Shown piece by piece: positions 43,920 to 55,545 of a stretch of 64,000 nucleotides of DNA. The stretch is from Symbiodinium natans (taxonomy: Eukaryota > Sar > Dinophyceae > Suessiales > Symbiodiniaceae). Position 1 is the first letter of the stretch, and every line of letters starts with the position of its first letter. The position numbers and the translations under genes were made by a program. The notes under the pieces are model-generated. The model searched no databases and was not told the origin of the DNA. It saw nothing but the letters and a program-made list of their open reading frames with translations. The DNA lies in the NCBI GenBank assembly GCA_905221605.1, contig CAJNDS010002626.1, positions 31,001 to 95,000 on the forward strand, given 5' to 3'.

Positions 43920-46331
43920 GATCCTGAATCCTACAAGGCCTAAACCCTAAGCCCTTGCAAACCTTGTAAACCCTATAGTGCCCTTATAAACGCTAAACCC
44001 TAAACCCTAAACCCTAAACCCTAAGCCCTAAACCCTAAACCCTAAACCCTAAACCCTAAACCCCAAACCCCAAGCCCTAAACCCCAAACCCTAAACACCA
44101 TCAGCGTCTTCCTCGCGCCTCGTGGGTCCTTCGTAGATGCCATCCTGGGACGCCATGGTCGAAGACTTGCCTTCTGCAAGTGGCTTCTCAAACACGCTCG
44201 GGGCATGCCCTTTCACCCTAAACCCTAAACCCTAAACCCTAAACCCTAAACCCTAAACCCTAAAAATATGGTTTACGAAAATAAGGGACACCTAACATAG
44301 ACCCACATATGTAGGCGTAGATCTACATCTACGTAGACATACACGTATGCACGTGTGTATGCAGTGTAGCTGCGCATCTTGACTTTTGCTTTTCTGTGTA
44401 CCCTTTGCTGCAAAGGCAAGATGCTGCTGTGACTCTCGTGCTTCGGAGAGAGGTATGTGTGTGTGTGTGTTTGGGTTTGGGGTCCTGGGCAGGAGAGCTT
44501 TGCTTATCCAGGGCATGAGGTTGAGCCGAGGTTTTGTAGCTTTCGGGGCTTCTCAGCGCCGGCTAGCCCCCGTCCCCTGCTCACCCCCCCCCCCCCCCCC
44601 CCCCCACTCCCACCTCTCCGCCTGAAAATCGCTCTTTGCTTCAAAACCGGAGATCTAAACTTAACCCAGACCTAAACAATAAACCCTAAACCCTAAACCC
44701 TAAACCCTTACACTGCCCTAACCCTACCACGCAAACTGCCACTGCACTGAAGCCCCAGCAATCCCTGCAACGTGCTGGTCATGGCAAGGACCCTAAACCC
44801 TAAACCCTAAACCCTGAACCCCGAACCCTGAACCCTAAACCCCTGTTAGTGCCCAGGCGCCAAGAACGTCGGCAATCGCGTTGGCGCTCCTGGGTGTGGG
44901 GTTCTTGGAAGGGTCAAGCCTGGAGCTTTCTGACAGGTTCGTGGGAAGTTGGGTTTAGGGTTTAGGGTTGAGGGTTTAGGGTCTAGGGTCTAGGGTCTAG
45001 GGTCTAAGGCTGAGGGTCGTCATGAATAGGCTTAGAACTACCCCGCACAGAGTTATAGAATGAGGTTTTGTATTTGAAGTTCTCCGACTCATATCCCAGT
45101 TATATCTCAACATGAACCTCCAAGGCGTGTTGCGCGTTTCTAAACCCTAAGCCCCTAAACCCTAATTAAACCTTAAACCCTAAACCTAAACCTTAAACCC
45201 CTGAACCCTAAATTCCTGATCCCTAACACCCTAAACCCCAGCGCCCTAAAGCCCCAAAACCCCAAGACCTCTCATCGCCCTAAACCCTAAACCCTAAACC
45301 CTAAACCCTAAACCCTAAACCCTAAACCCTAAACCCTAAACCCTAAACCCTAAACCCTAAACCCTAAACCCGCTGAGGACCAGGGCTTGTCAGCGCCCTT
45401 CTTCGGGCTGGGCAGCAGCGTGTTCGGCAGCAGCGTGCTGTCGGCCTTGGGAATCAACCACAAGGGCTTGGAGTTTAGGATTTAGGGTTTAGGGTTTCGG
45501 GTGTAGGGTTTGGGGTTTAGGGTTTATGGCTGTTCTTAGTGTTGCTAGCCTTGAGTGCAGAGTGTAGAGGATTGAAGGGTGGCCCATACCCCGGAGAAAA
45601 CAAGCGGAAACATACCTCAAAAAGCTGAATAAGGCAAAGCCTCCCCTTGTTGAACACCTTACACCCCGCCTTAAACCCTATGCCGTAAGCCCTAACGACC
45701 ACCTCAGAAGCACACAAAAACGGCGACTAGCCATAAACGAGCCGACCAGGGCATCTTGTTCGGGGTGGAGGAGGGGGTGGTGCCTACGCATTGCTGCTCT
45801 TCCCCGAAACTCTAAGCCGTAAACCCTCAACCCTAAACCTCAAGCCCCTAATCCCGACTATGGAGCCTTAGGCAGGGTTCAGGAGATCCGTGTTTGGCCC
45901 AACCAAATCAACCCGGAAGCTTTGCAAACCCAACCCCTAAATCCCTAAATCCCTAAACCCCTAAACCCCTAAACCCCTAAACCCCTCAACCCCCATACCC
46001 CAAACGCTAAACCCTAAACCCTAAACCCTAAACCCTACACCCTAAACCCTAAGCCTAAAAGGCTTGGAGCCACTGGAACCGGCCGGGTGCCGCGCTGGCG
46101 CGGCGCTGGGCCCCGCGGCCTGTGCTCGCAGAGCTCCTGACACCAAAACTTAGGGCTTTCAGGGTTCAGGGTTCAGGGTTTAGGGTTTAGGGTTTAGGGT
46201 TTAGGGTTTAAGGTTTAGGGTTGTTCGGGCACCCATCTCGCCTCGAACGGCAGGCATCATCGCATGCTTCGCGTGTGCCTGCCAGCAGAACAGCTGCTTA
46301 GGATCAAAGCCGCTTCGGTTAAGTCAGGGCT

Positions 46332-46417
46332 TTGTAGCCCAGTCACCATATTGTAACAAGGGCACCCTTTTTTGGGTTGGTTACTTTATAAGGGAACCCA
46401 TAAACTAGGCTACTAAG
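46332..46417. mobile_element. Hairpin element A3
   Basis: Family A: left TTGTAGCCCAGTCACCATAT, right AGGCTACTAAG, inside AAGGGCACCCTTTTTTGGG. It shares CACCATATTGTAA with A1. Confidence 0.82.
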
Positions 46418-47974
46418 AGGGTCTGAAGAACCGTGTCTGAGTTTTTCGCTGGCCCTTGCATGACGAAGCAGCTCTGCAGACTGTCAGCAAATAGCCACCT
46501 ACCACTGACCTGTTGACATTGAGATTATTCATCCTTGATCCCCAGAGCCTGAACCCCCAAAACTAACCCGTAGGCCTATACATAGAAAGCAACTGAGTGT
46601 GAATCTAGAAAACCTAAACTTAAAACGACAAACTACGCCCGTAACACAAAGGTCTAAGGATATAAAGTTGCAGAACAGACACAAACCAAGGGTGAAACAA
46701 AACACATCGGGCATCGGGTCAAGAAAAAAAGACGTGCCAAGGGTAGGCTGGCTCCAAATGTCAAGGGATCCTCTGACTGCCCCAACCCAAGCCAACTGCC
46801 CCTACAGAGTGCGAGGACAGAAGCCCGAAATCCTAAACTCTAAGTAGGCCCCAAGCCCTAAACCCTACACCCTAAACACTAAACCCTCAACCCTATTGGA
46901 CCACGAACCTGCTCTGCCAGCTTGCTCATCTTGCCTGGAGCTTGGGCTTTTGGGCGAAGGCGTTTCGGGCAGGGTTTAGGGTTTAGGGTTTAGGGTTTAG
47001 GGTTTAGGGTTTAGGGTTTAGGGTTTAGGGTTTAGGGTTTAGGGTTTAGGGTTTAGGGTTTAGGAGTTAGGGTTTAGGGTTTAGGGTTTAGGGTTTAGGG
47101 TTTAGGGTTTAGGGTTTAGGGTTTAGGGTTTAGGGTTTAGGGTGTAGGGTTTAGGGTTTAGGGTTTAGGGCCTCAGAAACAGGGAGTCATGTTGGTTTCA
47201 TGTCTTTTCGATGTGTAGAAGCACATACATCAGGCTCAAAGGTTTATAGGGGACTGTAGGGGTGTGGCGCCTTGCTTGTAGACGAACGCTAGAGGTGAGC
47301 AGCAATTTTGCACTGCTATTAGAGTTGATCTAATCTAAGCCTCTACCTGAGGGCTTTCATGTAGTTCCTTTTGGGGTCCGTTCTGGTTTTTCCATTCAGG
47401 ATTATCGTATACCACCCAAAAAAGGAACTAGATTAGAGCCTGCAGGTAGACAACTCTTGGCAAAAGGAAGCTACGAGCAGCCCACTGAAAGCGAACTTTG
47501 GCGTCCCGGTTGGCGGCGGGGTTTGGGCGCACAAGGTATGAGGATCAAGCATTGTAGGGATTAAGGCTTCTCGAGATGTAGTGTAGGGTGTAGAGTTTCG
47601 GGGCTTTAGGGGTTAAGCGATGCCCTAAACCCTAAACCCTAAACCCTAAACCGATGTAGCAGGGCTTTTGGGTTTTAGGGCAAACTTGGCGGTGCAATCG
47701 AACCCCTTGTGAAGAAGACCCCTCCAACCCCTCAAAACATCAGGGTTTAGGGTTTAGAGTTTAGGGTTTAGGGGTTAGGGTTTAGGGTTTAGTGTTTAGG
47801 GTTTAGGGTTTAGGGTTTAGGGTTTAGGGTTTAGGGTTTAGGGTTTAGGGTTTAGGGTTTAGGGTTTAGGGTTTAGGGTTTAGGGCCCTGAACCCGAAAC
47901 CCTAAACCCTAAACCCGAAACCCTAAACCCTAAACCCATGCATATTTTGTGAGTTTGCCGGCCGTAGGTGGCCT

Positions 47975-48042
47975 GGTAAATCCTTCTCCAGATCCCGGGG
48001 CTTCATGGGGTCGTCTTTGCTGCTCCGCTCGCTCTCGAACTC
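47975..48042 (-). CDS. Exon-like segment, acidic and basic
   Basis: Acceptor CGGCCAG|GAG, then EFESERSSKDDPMKPRDLEK and DLP, possible GC donor TTACCAG|GCC. Seventeen of 23 codons end in G or C. Composition is strongly charged, like a linker or tail. The opposite strand is also open but would encode an unusually Leu/Ser-rich peptide. Confidence 0.4.
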
Positions 48043-49480
48043 CTGGCCGCTCGGGTTTAGGGTTTAGGGTTTGGTGTTTAGGGTTTAGGGTTTAGGGTTC
48101 AGGGTTTAGAGTTTGGGGTTTCAGGTTTAGGGTTTAGGGTTTCAAATGACCCCCAGAGTGTTAGGGCCTAGTTAAGGCTAGTGGGGGCTCATTCATGCTG
48201 ATTCAGACCTTTCCAATATGGCTTGCGGGCAAGTGCAAATGGAAAGCTAAGCATAGAAAGCCGCAAGCCCCTTTCGGCCCTCAACCCTCAAACTCAAGTC
48301 GCCGCACCTGATATGCTCGCTTCCGCTGAACGCGCGGACGCCACCTCGGCACCCAAAGCCTATAATGCTTGAGGTTAGGGTTTTGGGTAAGGTTAGGGTT
48401 CATGAGGGTTTGGGGTTTCAAGCTTGCGGGTTTGGGGTATAGGGACGAACGCCTAAACCTAACCCTAAACAAGAAAACCTAAACAAAGCAACCAGAATGG
48501 GTAGTCTCGGGATCCTAGGATCTTCAACCATGCAATTAGCATTCACATACTTGTTTCTGGGCTTTGGGCTTGATGGAGTTGTCAAACGACCAGCCCTCAT
48601 CTTCTGATACACAGATGCCTGTGCCGCTGTAGGTGGCCCCAATTAACCGGGACTCAAAGCGCAACGCAACATGGAACGTCGGGTATACTCTTTCAAAGTG
48701 TGCAAATAAGCGTTCCCACTTGAGGCAGAACGACGCGGTGGGGGTTGATCGCCTCTTAGTACCCTAGGCTCTGAGGAAGGTACTGCAAGAGACACCCAAC
48801 AACACCCCATGAATTGGGTCAACTCAAATTCCGTGCGCCTGGCCTGTAGACAAAGTACACGATGGCCTTCGTGGTTTAGGGTTTTGCACGCTAGCTACCC
48901 TCAACCCTAAACTCTAAACTCTACAACCTAAAACCTAAACACCTCTCTGAGTTGGTACGGTTGGGCCTCCCTCCGGGCTTCTCGGTTCCGAATTGGGTTT
49001 AGGGTTTTGGGTTTAGAGTTTAGGGTTTAGGGTTCAGAGTTTAGGGTTGAAGGTGTGAGGTCCAGGGCTTCGGGGCTTGAGCCAAACCCCTTCAGAAGAC
49101 CCCTGGAAGGGAGTGAACCAAAGGGCTCAGGGTTTAGGGTGTAAGGCTAAACCTAAACCCTAAACCCGAAACCCTAAGCCCTAAACCCTAAATCCTAGAT
49201 CCTAAACCCTAAACCCTAAACACTAAACACTAAACCCTGAACTCTGAACCCTGAATCCTAAACCCTAAACCCTAAACCCTGACACTTTGACCCCAACCCT
49301 ACACCTTGACAGTTCCTCAGGTCGTCTGAGGGAGACCACGAGTCCACAAACCATGCCCAAGGCCCGCAGATGTAGCTCTGGTTTTGTCAGGTTCCTCATG
49401 TCCTTCTGACTTGCAGTCAGTTGCGCAGCGCCCTCGCCCACGTCAGGCGGAACTTTCACAACATCGTGCTTCCTGGCGAT

Positions 49481-49668
49481 TGGTTTTGGCCACCGTCACG
49501 CAAACCAACATCATCTTCAGCTGTTGCACGGACTCTGGACCTTTGCTTCCCGCCGTCACCCAAAGAAATCCTCGCTGAAGCACGGATTCTGGGCCTTTGC
49601 TTTTCGCTATCAACCAATTGCTTCCCGCATCACGCTTTGCTTTCCGCCGACACCCAAAGAAGTCCTTT
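49481..49668 (+). repeat. Short tandem-like repeats in an array-free stretch
   Basis: TTTGCTTCCCGCCGTCACCC, AAAGAAATCCT and variants recur three to four times. The stretch is open in plus frames but I assign no product. Confidence 0.65.
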
Positions 49669-51385
49669 AGGGTTTAGGTTTTAGGGTTAAGGGTTTGGAG
49701 TTTAGGGTTTAGGGTTTAGGGTTTAGAGTTGGGACCTGGGGCTAGGAGAAGGATGCGGCTGGGGGTTTAGGGCGTCAAGTTGCCATGTAGCCTGAACCCT
49801 GCGATGTCTTTCGGGCAACCTACTGCCCAGACATCCAGCAAACCCTCCCCCACAACCCTAAACCCCAAAACCCGAAACCCCGAACCCTAAACCCTAAACC
49901 CTAAACCCTAAACCCTAAACTCGCAACGCTGGGATGCGAAGAGCCCTGAACATTTGCCCAAGCTCCGTGCGGGCAGCAAGCAGAGCCTCATCTCATGTGA
50001 GGGCGATCCCTAAACTCCAAACCCTAAACCCTAAACCCTAAGCCCTAAAACCCTAAAACCCTAAAACCCTAAACCCTAAACCCTAAAACCCTAAAACCCT
50101 AAACCCTAAACCCTAAACCCTAAAACCCTAAAACCCTAAACCCTAAAACCCTAAAACCCTAAAACCCTAAAACCCTAAACCCTAAAACCCTAAACCCTAA
50201 ACCCTATACCCTGCACAGGGATCCTGCAATGCCTCAACCTTAAGCCTGAGGCGCCCTGTTGGCACCCAACAGCCTGCCATAGTGATCATTCATCCGGATG
50301 ATAACAGGAGAGTCCTAAACCCTAAACTCTAAACCCTCATCCCTAAACCCTAATCCCTAAACCCTAAAGCCTCGTTTGCACACGGCTAGATACTTCAAAG
50401 CCGACTGGCGGGGCGTCGTCGTATCTGCTATCTCGTTGTGGACACTGAGAATTCTGGCTTGTCATTGCAGGTCTCAAATTGATCTTGGTTCTCAAAACCT
50501 AAATCCCGTAAGCCAAGCACCTCTGGATTCTGGTACGCTCTATGCCGGGTTTATCTGCGTGCCCTGTTCAAGAAGGACTTCACGCAAGTGGGCGAACAAC
50601 ACGCTGAGTGTTTCTACTTGCTTTGTGGCGGAAACTGCACACGTTAGCCCATTTAACACATCTCATCTCTGAGAGGAGCTATCTGCAAGGGGACTTCTCG
50701 CGTACCTAAGCCACTTCAGATCTTCGTATGTGCACTCCGCAAAACACCTGATGCAGCCAGATTGACTTTATTCCCGTCTGTTTAAAGCACACATAGTACT
50801 CTATAAATTGCTCCGGGTAGGGGTTCGTATGCTGGGTGTTCCCCTTTTTGAAGGGTGCATCGACAACCGATCGGGGCTAGGCTTGTCAGTTGTAGTTTAG
50901 TTTAAAGCTAGGTGACCAACGCAGCGAATCTCAACTGCGGGTCGAAGTGGATTGAATCTCTGGAACCCTTAGCTCTTATAAACCCTAAACTTTTCCCAAA
51001 CCCCAAACCCGAAACCCTACACCCTAAACGCTAAACCCTACACCCTAAACCCTAAACCCTAAACTCTAAACCCTAAACCCCACCCCTTTTCTTCCGCCGA
51101 AGCAGCAGGGCTCCGCCAGCGATCAAAGCCGCCATGATCCTCAAGAGCGGGATCTACCCAGAGACCCAAAACGAGCCTGCCTAAATGACCTCAAAATAGG
51201 GTTTGTTTAGGGTTTAGGGTGTAGGGTTTAGGGTTTAGGGTTGTTTAGGGTTCAGGGCTAGACCCTCAGATAGGGTTGAGGGAATGAGGTCGTCCTTCAT
51301 GATCCACGACAGCCCCAAACGCCGAAGCCTACGTAGTTTTAAACAGAGGGCAAGTTGTCCACAACCTTTCTGAAAGGGCATTTAT

Positions 51386-51538
51386 CTTAGGGTGGTCACA
51401 TGGTCTCTTAGTATGGGCCCTCAAATTGGGACCCCCTTATGTGACCCTTATCTACCCTGTACAACCCAAAACCCATGCTTCAGAACCCCTTTTAAAAAGC
51501 GACGGGACCATACTAAGGGACCATGTAACTCGTCTTAG
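51386..51538. mobile_element. Element I1
   Basis: Terminal inverted repeats: left CTTAGGGTGGTCACATGG, TCTCTTAGTATGG; right CCATACTAAGGGACCATG, TAACTCGTCTTAG. Inside CAACCCAAAACCCATGCTTC. About 150 bases. Larger relative I2 at 6083. Confidence 0.82.
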
Positions 51539-51803
51539 ATAAACCCTAAGCTTCCGGCCCCACTCCTATGTTGGATCTACAGCAAGTGGAGCCTTTGAAT
51601 CATTCGGGTTCACCGGCCAATTACCTAACCCCTAAACACTACCCCCTAAATCCCAAACCCTAAACCCTAAACCCTAAACCCTAAACCCTAAACCCTAAAC
51701 CCTAAACCCTAAACCCTAAACCCTAAACCCTAAACCCTAAACCCTATGCCCGAAACCCGAAAGCCTTGGGCCCCGAAGAAGTGGCTGTGTGTTCCCATTT
51801 GAG

Positions 51804-51906
51804 GCGTACGAAAATCGGGGGTACCTTATGGGGCCCTTATCATAAGGGGATCCTACTATTTGAGGGTCTATATTAGGGGTCCCTTATATTTGTATACTCC
51901 CATGCT
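51804..51906. mobile_element. Element E1
   Basis: Left GTACGAAAATCGGGGGTACC, right GGGGTCCCTTATATTTGTAT, imperfect inverted ends; inside CTTATCATAAGGGGATCC and TACTATTTGAGGGTCTATAT. Relatives: 24346-24434, 23730-23800, and 35452-35525 (right end lost in CCCCAAA); end fragments at 44271-44304 and 18966-18998. An element with similar ends but another core is at 33126-33216. Confidence 0.75.
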
Positions 51907-52428
51907 TGTGCCAGGGGATGCCTACGAGCATGTCTTGTTACGTGTTAGGGTTTAGGGTTTAGGAGTTAGGAGTTAGGGGTTAGAGAAACGACGACTCCGT
52001 ACAGCCCTCCCCAAAAGGTCAGGAGGCCCCGGCGGTTTCATCAGAGTGTCCTGTGCAGGCAAGCAGTGCGGCTTAACAAAAAGCGGTTTAGGGTTCAAGC
52101 TTAGGGTTTCGGGTTTATAAGGGTTTAGGGTTTAGGGTTTACGGTTTAGGGTTTAGGTGCTTGGAGGTTTCTGAGAATTTTAAAGTGTGGTTTTGTGGAG
52201 GATAACTTCTACTTACACCTGGCTCTAACAACCGTATTCGGTGTGGCTATCACCCTGCTTCTAACTACGTCCCCGAACCCTAAACCCGAAACCCTAAACC
52301 CTATAAACCCTGAACCCTACTACCGCATTATGACTAAGCATTGCGCCTTCGTGAGTGAGAGAGCCTTAGCCTCCTTTATAGAACTCCGACATAATTGTCA
52401 CCGGCATAGCAACTTTACACATAGCCTT

Positions 52429-52534
52429 TGTGATGTTTCCCCTTCTATCCCCTTCTACTAGCAGTCCTTCATAAGGATTAATAGGGGTACTGCAGTCCCG
52501 ATTAAGGACTGTTAGTAGTACAGGGAAACATCCC
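52429..52534. mobile_element. Hairpin element D3
   Basis: Family D: TGATGTTTCCCC, CTACTAGCAGTCCTT; right AAGGACTGTTAGTAGTA, GGGAAACATCCCA. A shorter, diverged copy is at 36960-37022. Confidence 0.85.
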
Positions 52535-53865
52535 AACACATACTCGGTATGATCTAGGTTACTGCGCTCAGCGAAATTTTGGCCGCCCTAGCTCTCGTCA
52601 CAAATCTGTTCGGAGCACCCCCCAGACCGGAAAGGTTTGGGTTTTCTTTAGGCTTTAGGGTTTGGGGTTTAGGTTTCGGGCAAAGGAGCTTGTGATGCTA
52701 GGCTGTTTTTTCGGCTTCATGGCTGAGGCCAACTTGGGCCGTCGATGAGCATGACGGCGGTTTAGGGTTTAATGTTTAGGGTTAGGGTTCAGGGTTGCAA
52801 GGCATAAAGCCTTCAGACGAAAATGGTGAGCACTAAACGTCTCCTCTAAGCTGCTTTTCGCAACCAAGCCCCAAACCCCCAATGCTCGACATCCCCAATC
52901 CGCGAACCTGCATCCCCAGCTACGCCAAACACACGAGCATTCGAGGGCCTTACTCAAGCGGTCTGGTGACGAAGTTCCTGTACCCCTTTACGGAAGGGGG
53001 CTCAAAAGGATCCTAAACCCTAAGCCCTAGCCCTAAGCCCTAAGCCCTAAACCCTAAACCCTACACCCTAAACCCTAAACCCCCACTCGCGCGCCTGAGC
53101 TGTGGGGTTCTGTGGGTCCTGAACGCGGCCACTTAGCGGTTGAGGGCTTAGGGTTCAAGTAGGGTTAGAGGTCATCACTAAACCCGAAACCCCTAAAGCC
53201 CCAAACCCCAAGCATCTTGCCCCAAAGCCTGAAAAACCCTAAACCCCAAACCCTTAAAAACCTTGAAAGTTAATACATTTTGGAGTACAGTTGGTATCAG
53301 GCCCATAGTAGGGGCCCACACCTTAATTAAATCCAAGAGTTTGAGGGAGGGAGGGCTTGTTGTGAGTGGGTTTAGGGTTTAGGGTTTTGAATGTAGGGTT
53401 TAGGGCTTGGGGTTGAGGGTTTAGGGTTTAGACTTTGAGGCTTAGGGATTAGTTTCGTAGCTCCCCAAGCCATGCAGCATGCTAGCTCGGCCAATGGTCT
53501 TCCAACTAAGTGTTAACTTTGCGGAAGTGAAGGTTTTGGGGTCAGGGTTGAGGGCGGACTTGGAGGTTCAGGGTACATATATCGCAAATATAACTGTCTA
53601 ATAAGCCTCCTACGTCCTCTAAGTTCTATCATTGGGGTCATCATGCTACAGTACCCTAGACCCTAAACCCTAAACCCTAAACCCTAAATCCTAAACCCTA
53701 TAAACCCTAACCCTAAACCCTAAACCCTAAAACCCTTAAACCCTTAAAACCTTAAACCCTTAAACCCTTAAACCCTTAAACCCTTAAACCCTTAAACCTT
53801 ATCGCTGCAGCTATAATTGCCCATGAACCTCCACGCAGGGTTGGGGGCCCGGGGGCAAGCAACTA

Positions 53866-53990
53866 CAAGGAGGGGCCCCCCTTACTATACTAAGTGTAGT
53901 TAAGGGACACTTATAACCCAATTTAGGATCCTTATAACCCAATTTAGGGCTCTTATAACTCTACTTATAACTAGGAGGGGCCCCTCCTTG
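53866..53990. mobile_element. Hairpin element C2
   Basis: Close copy of C1 in its interior (CTTACTATACTAAGTGTAG, CTTATAACCCAATTTAGG units) but with different tips: CAAGGAGGGGCCCC, again perfectly inverted at the other end. Confidence 0.9.
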
Positions 53991-55060
53991 CATGGCTGAG
54001 GGGACAGGGCCGGTCTCCGAGATGGACCAGTTGTTACAATCGACTAGGGCCAGCTACTAAGGCTGAACCACTCAAGGGTTTGGGGTTTAGGGTTTAGGGT
54101 TTAGGGTTTAGGGTTGAGGGTTTAGGGTTTAGGGTTAGGGTTCGCGGAGGCTCCGTCCTGCTGACCACCGAGAATAGTTGGTCTTTGGGTCGTCTGGGGG
54201 CAGCACTGGTACTCGACCTCTGACATTCGACAAGAGAAGGACTATGGTTTGTTCAGGGCTTGTGCCTTGGACCCTCAAGGTTGTACCCTTGGGTTTTGGC
54301 AGCCCTGTTCAAAGATCCTTAAGGTAGTATAAGGGCCTTACTAGGAATACAGTAAGGGGAACCTGTAGGTTTACAACCTTAGGGGTGCCAGTCTTAATCC
54401 TTTAACTTCATGGGTCTTAGGGGATCGTAAGTGGGAGGAGATGTTTAGCTCGGGTTTCATCGCGCCTTCCTTGCAAAGGCGGAGACTGTAGACAGAATGG
54501 GGGCTTGTATTTCAGGCACCCTGATTTCGAGAACTTTCCGTAGGACTTGAAGTGTTGAAGTCCTGATATCTCCAAGATGACAGTCGCTGGAGCTGGAGTA
54601 GCTTACCAGTAGGCTCAACCACGAGGTATGCTGCCTGCTTCGGTAGGCCCCACAGTTGCTGTAGGTATATCTGAAAGCAACCTTTCCTGCTGTCCGGCTG
54701 CCAGGTTTCCATTCTGTGCGCACAGGACATCACAGTCGAGACTAGAGAACGCTCAACTGGAGCTGCCCCCCCACATGGTAATGCTGGACTATCTCCCCAC
54801 CCCCGCCCTCCCCTCCCAAAACAAGGCAAGGGACCCAGGCGGTGACCTTCGACCCTGGCCCCTAAATCCTAAACATGGTGGCGGCGCCCGTAAGAGGCCG
54901 TGTGACTGAACACATTCTGTGTTTACATTTTTCGCGTCGGGGCCTGAAAACCCAAGTACAACACACATTTTCGTGATGACCGCAGCATTTGCAGGGCTCG
55001 AAAACACTGAGGGGTTAGGTCATTTTTTCGGAAAAATGCATTTTCGCTCGAAGCCTGATC

Positions 55061-55545
55061 GTTTTTTTTGTTGTTTTTTCCAGGGGATCCTTTTTTTTGA
55101 AGTTTTGGGCGCGCTTTTTGCTCGACTTTGCGCTCTCGCCTAGGCGCGGGCACGTTTTGCTCATTCCCCATGTTGAACTTTCAAATGGCGATTTTCGGTT
55201 CGGGAAGTTTTTTCTGCGTTATGGCTCCGGCAGTTCACGTTCGAAATAGTGCTCTCGCCACAGCGCAGGCATGATTTTCTGGAATTGTGCTTTGGTTGTA
55301 ACACAACAGACTTGTGCACTGGATCCTGAAAGTGGCCTCAAGTTGATTCTTCTTCAGGGTTCAAGGTTCAAAGTTTAGGGTTAAGGTTTCAGGATTTGGG
55401 TTTGCACTGCTTGGACTATTCTTTTGGGTTTAAGGATCGTTTGTTTGTTGTGTTTTTTTCTAGGGGGTCTTGTTTTGAAGTTTCGCACACATTTTTTGCT
55501 TGAAATTGCGCTCTCGCCTAGGCGCGGGCGCGTTTTGCTTGTAAA
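55061..55545. repeat. Three direct copies of a ~105-base unit
   Basis: Copies at 55061-55168, 55205-55287 (partial) and 55438-55545 share TTTTTTGCTCGA-type sequence, TTGCGCTCTCGCCTAGGCGC and CGTTTTGCT. The core is a near-palindrome. Region is array-free; product unknown. Confidence 0.75.

Larger units (their letters stand above)
32940..45500. repeat. Tract of arrays and low-complexity runs
   Basis: CCCTAAA arrays at 33485-33545, 34213-34320, 35580-35672, 43470-43515, 44000-44070, 44218-44262, 45280-45370; TTTAGGG at 34478-34530, 34785-34890, 35778-35868, 37540-37595, 40975-41020. Variants: CCCCAAA 35522-35577 and 37134-37160, CCCTGAAACCCTAAA 36314-36365, GGGTTCTTA/GGGTTCTGA 36805-36945, GGGTTTATA 43631-43800. 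Array-free stretches of more than 300 bases at 33050-33330, 37700-38140, 41190-41570, 42540-43260 show no recognisable gene. Confidence 0.85.
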
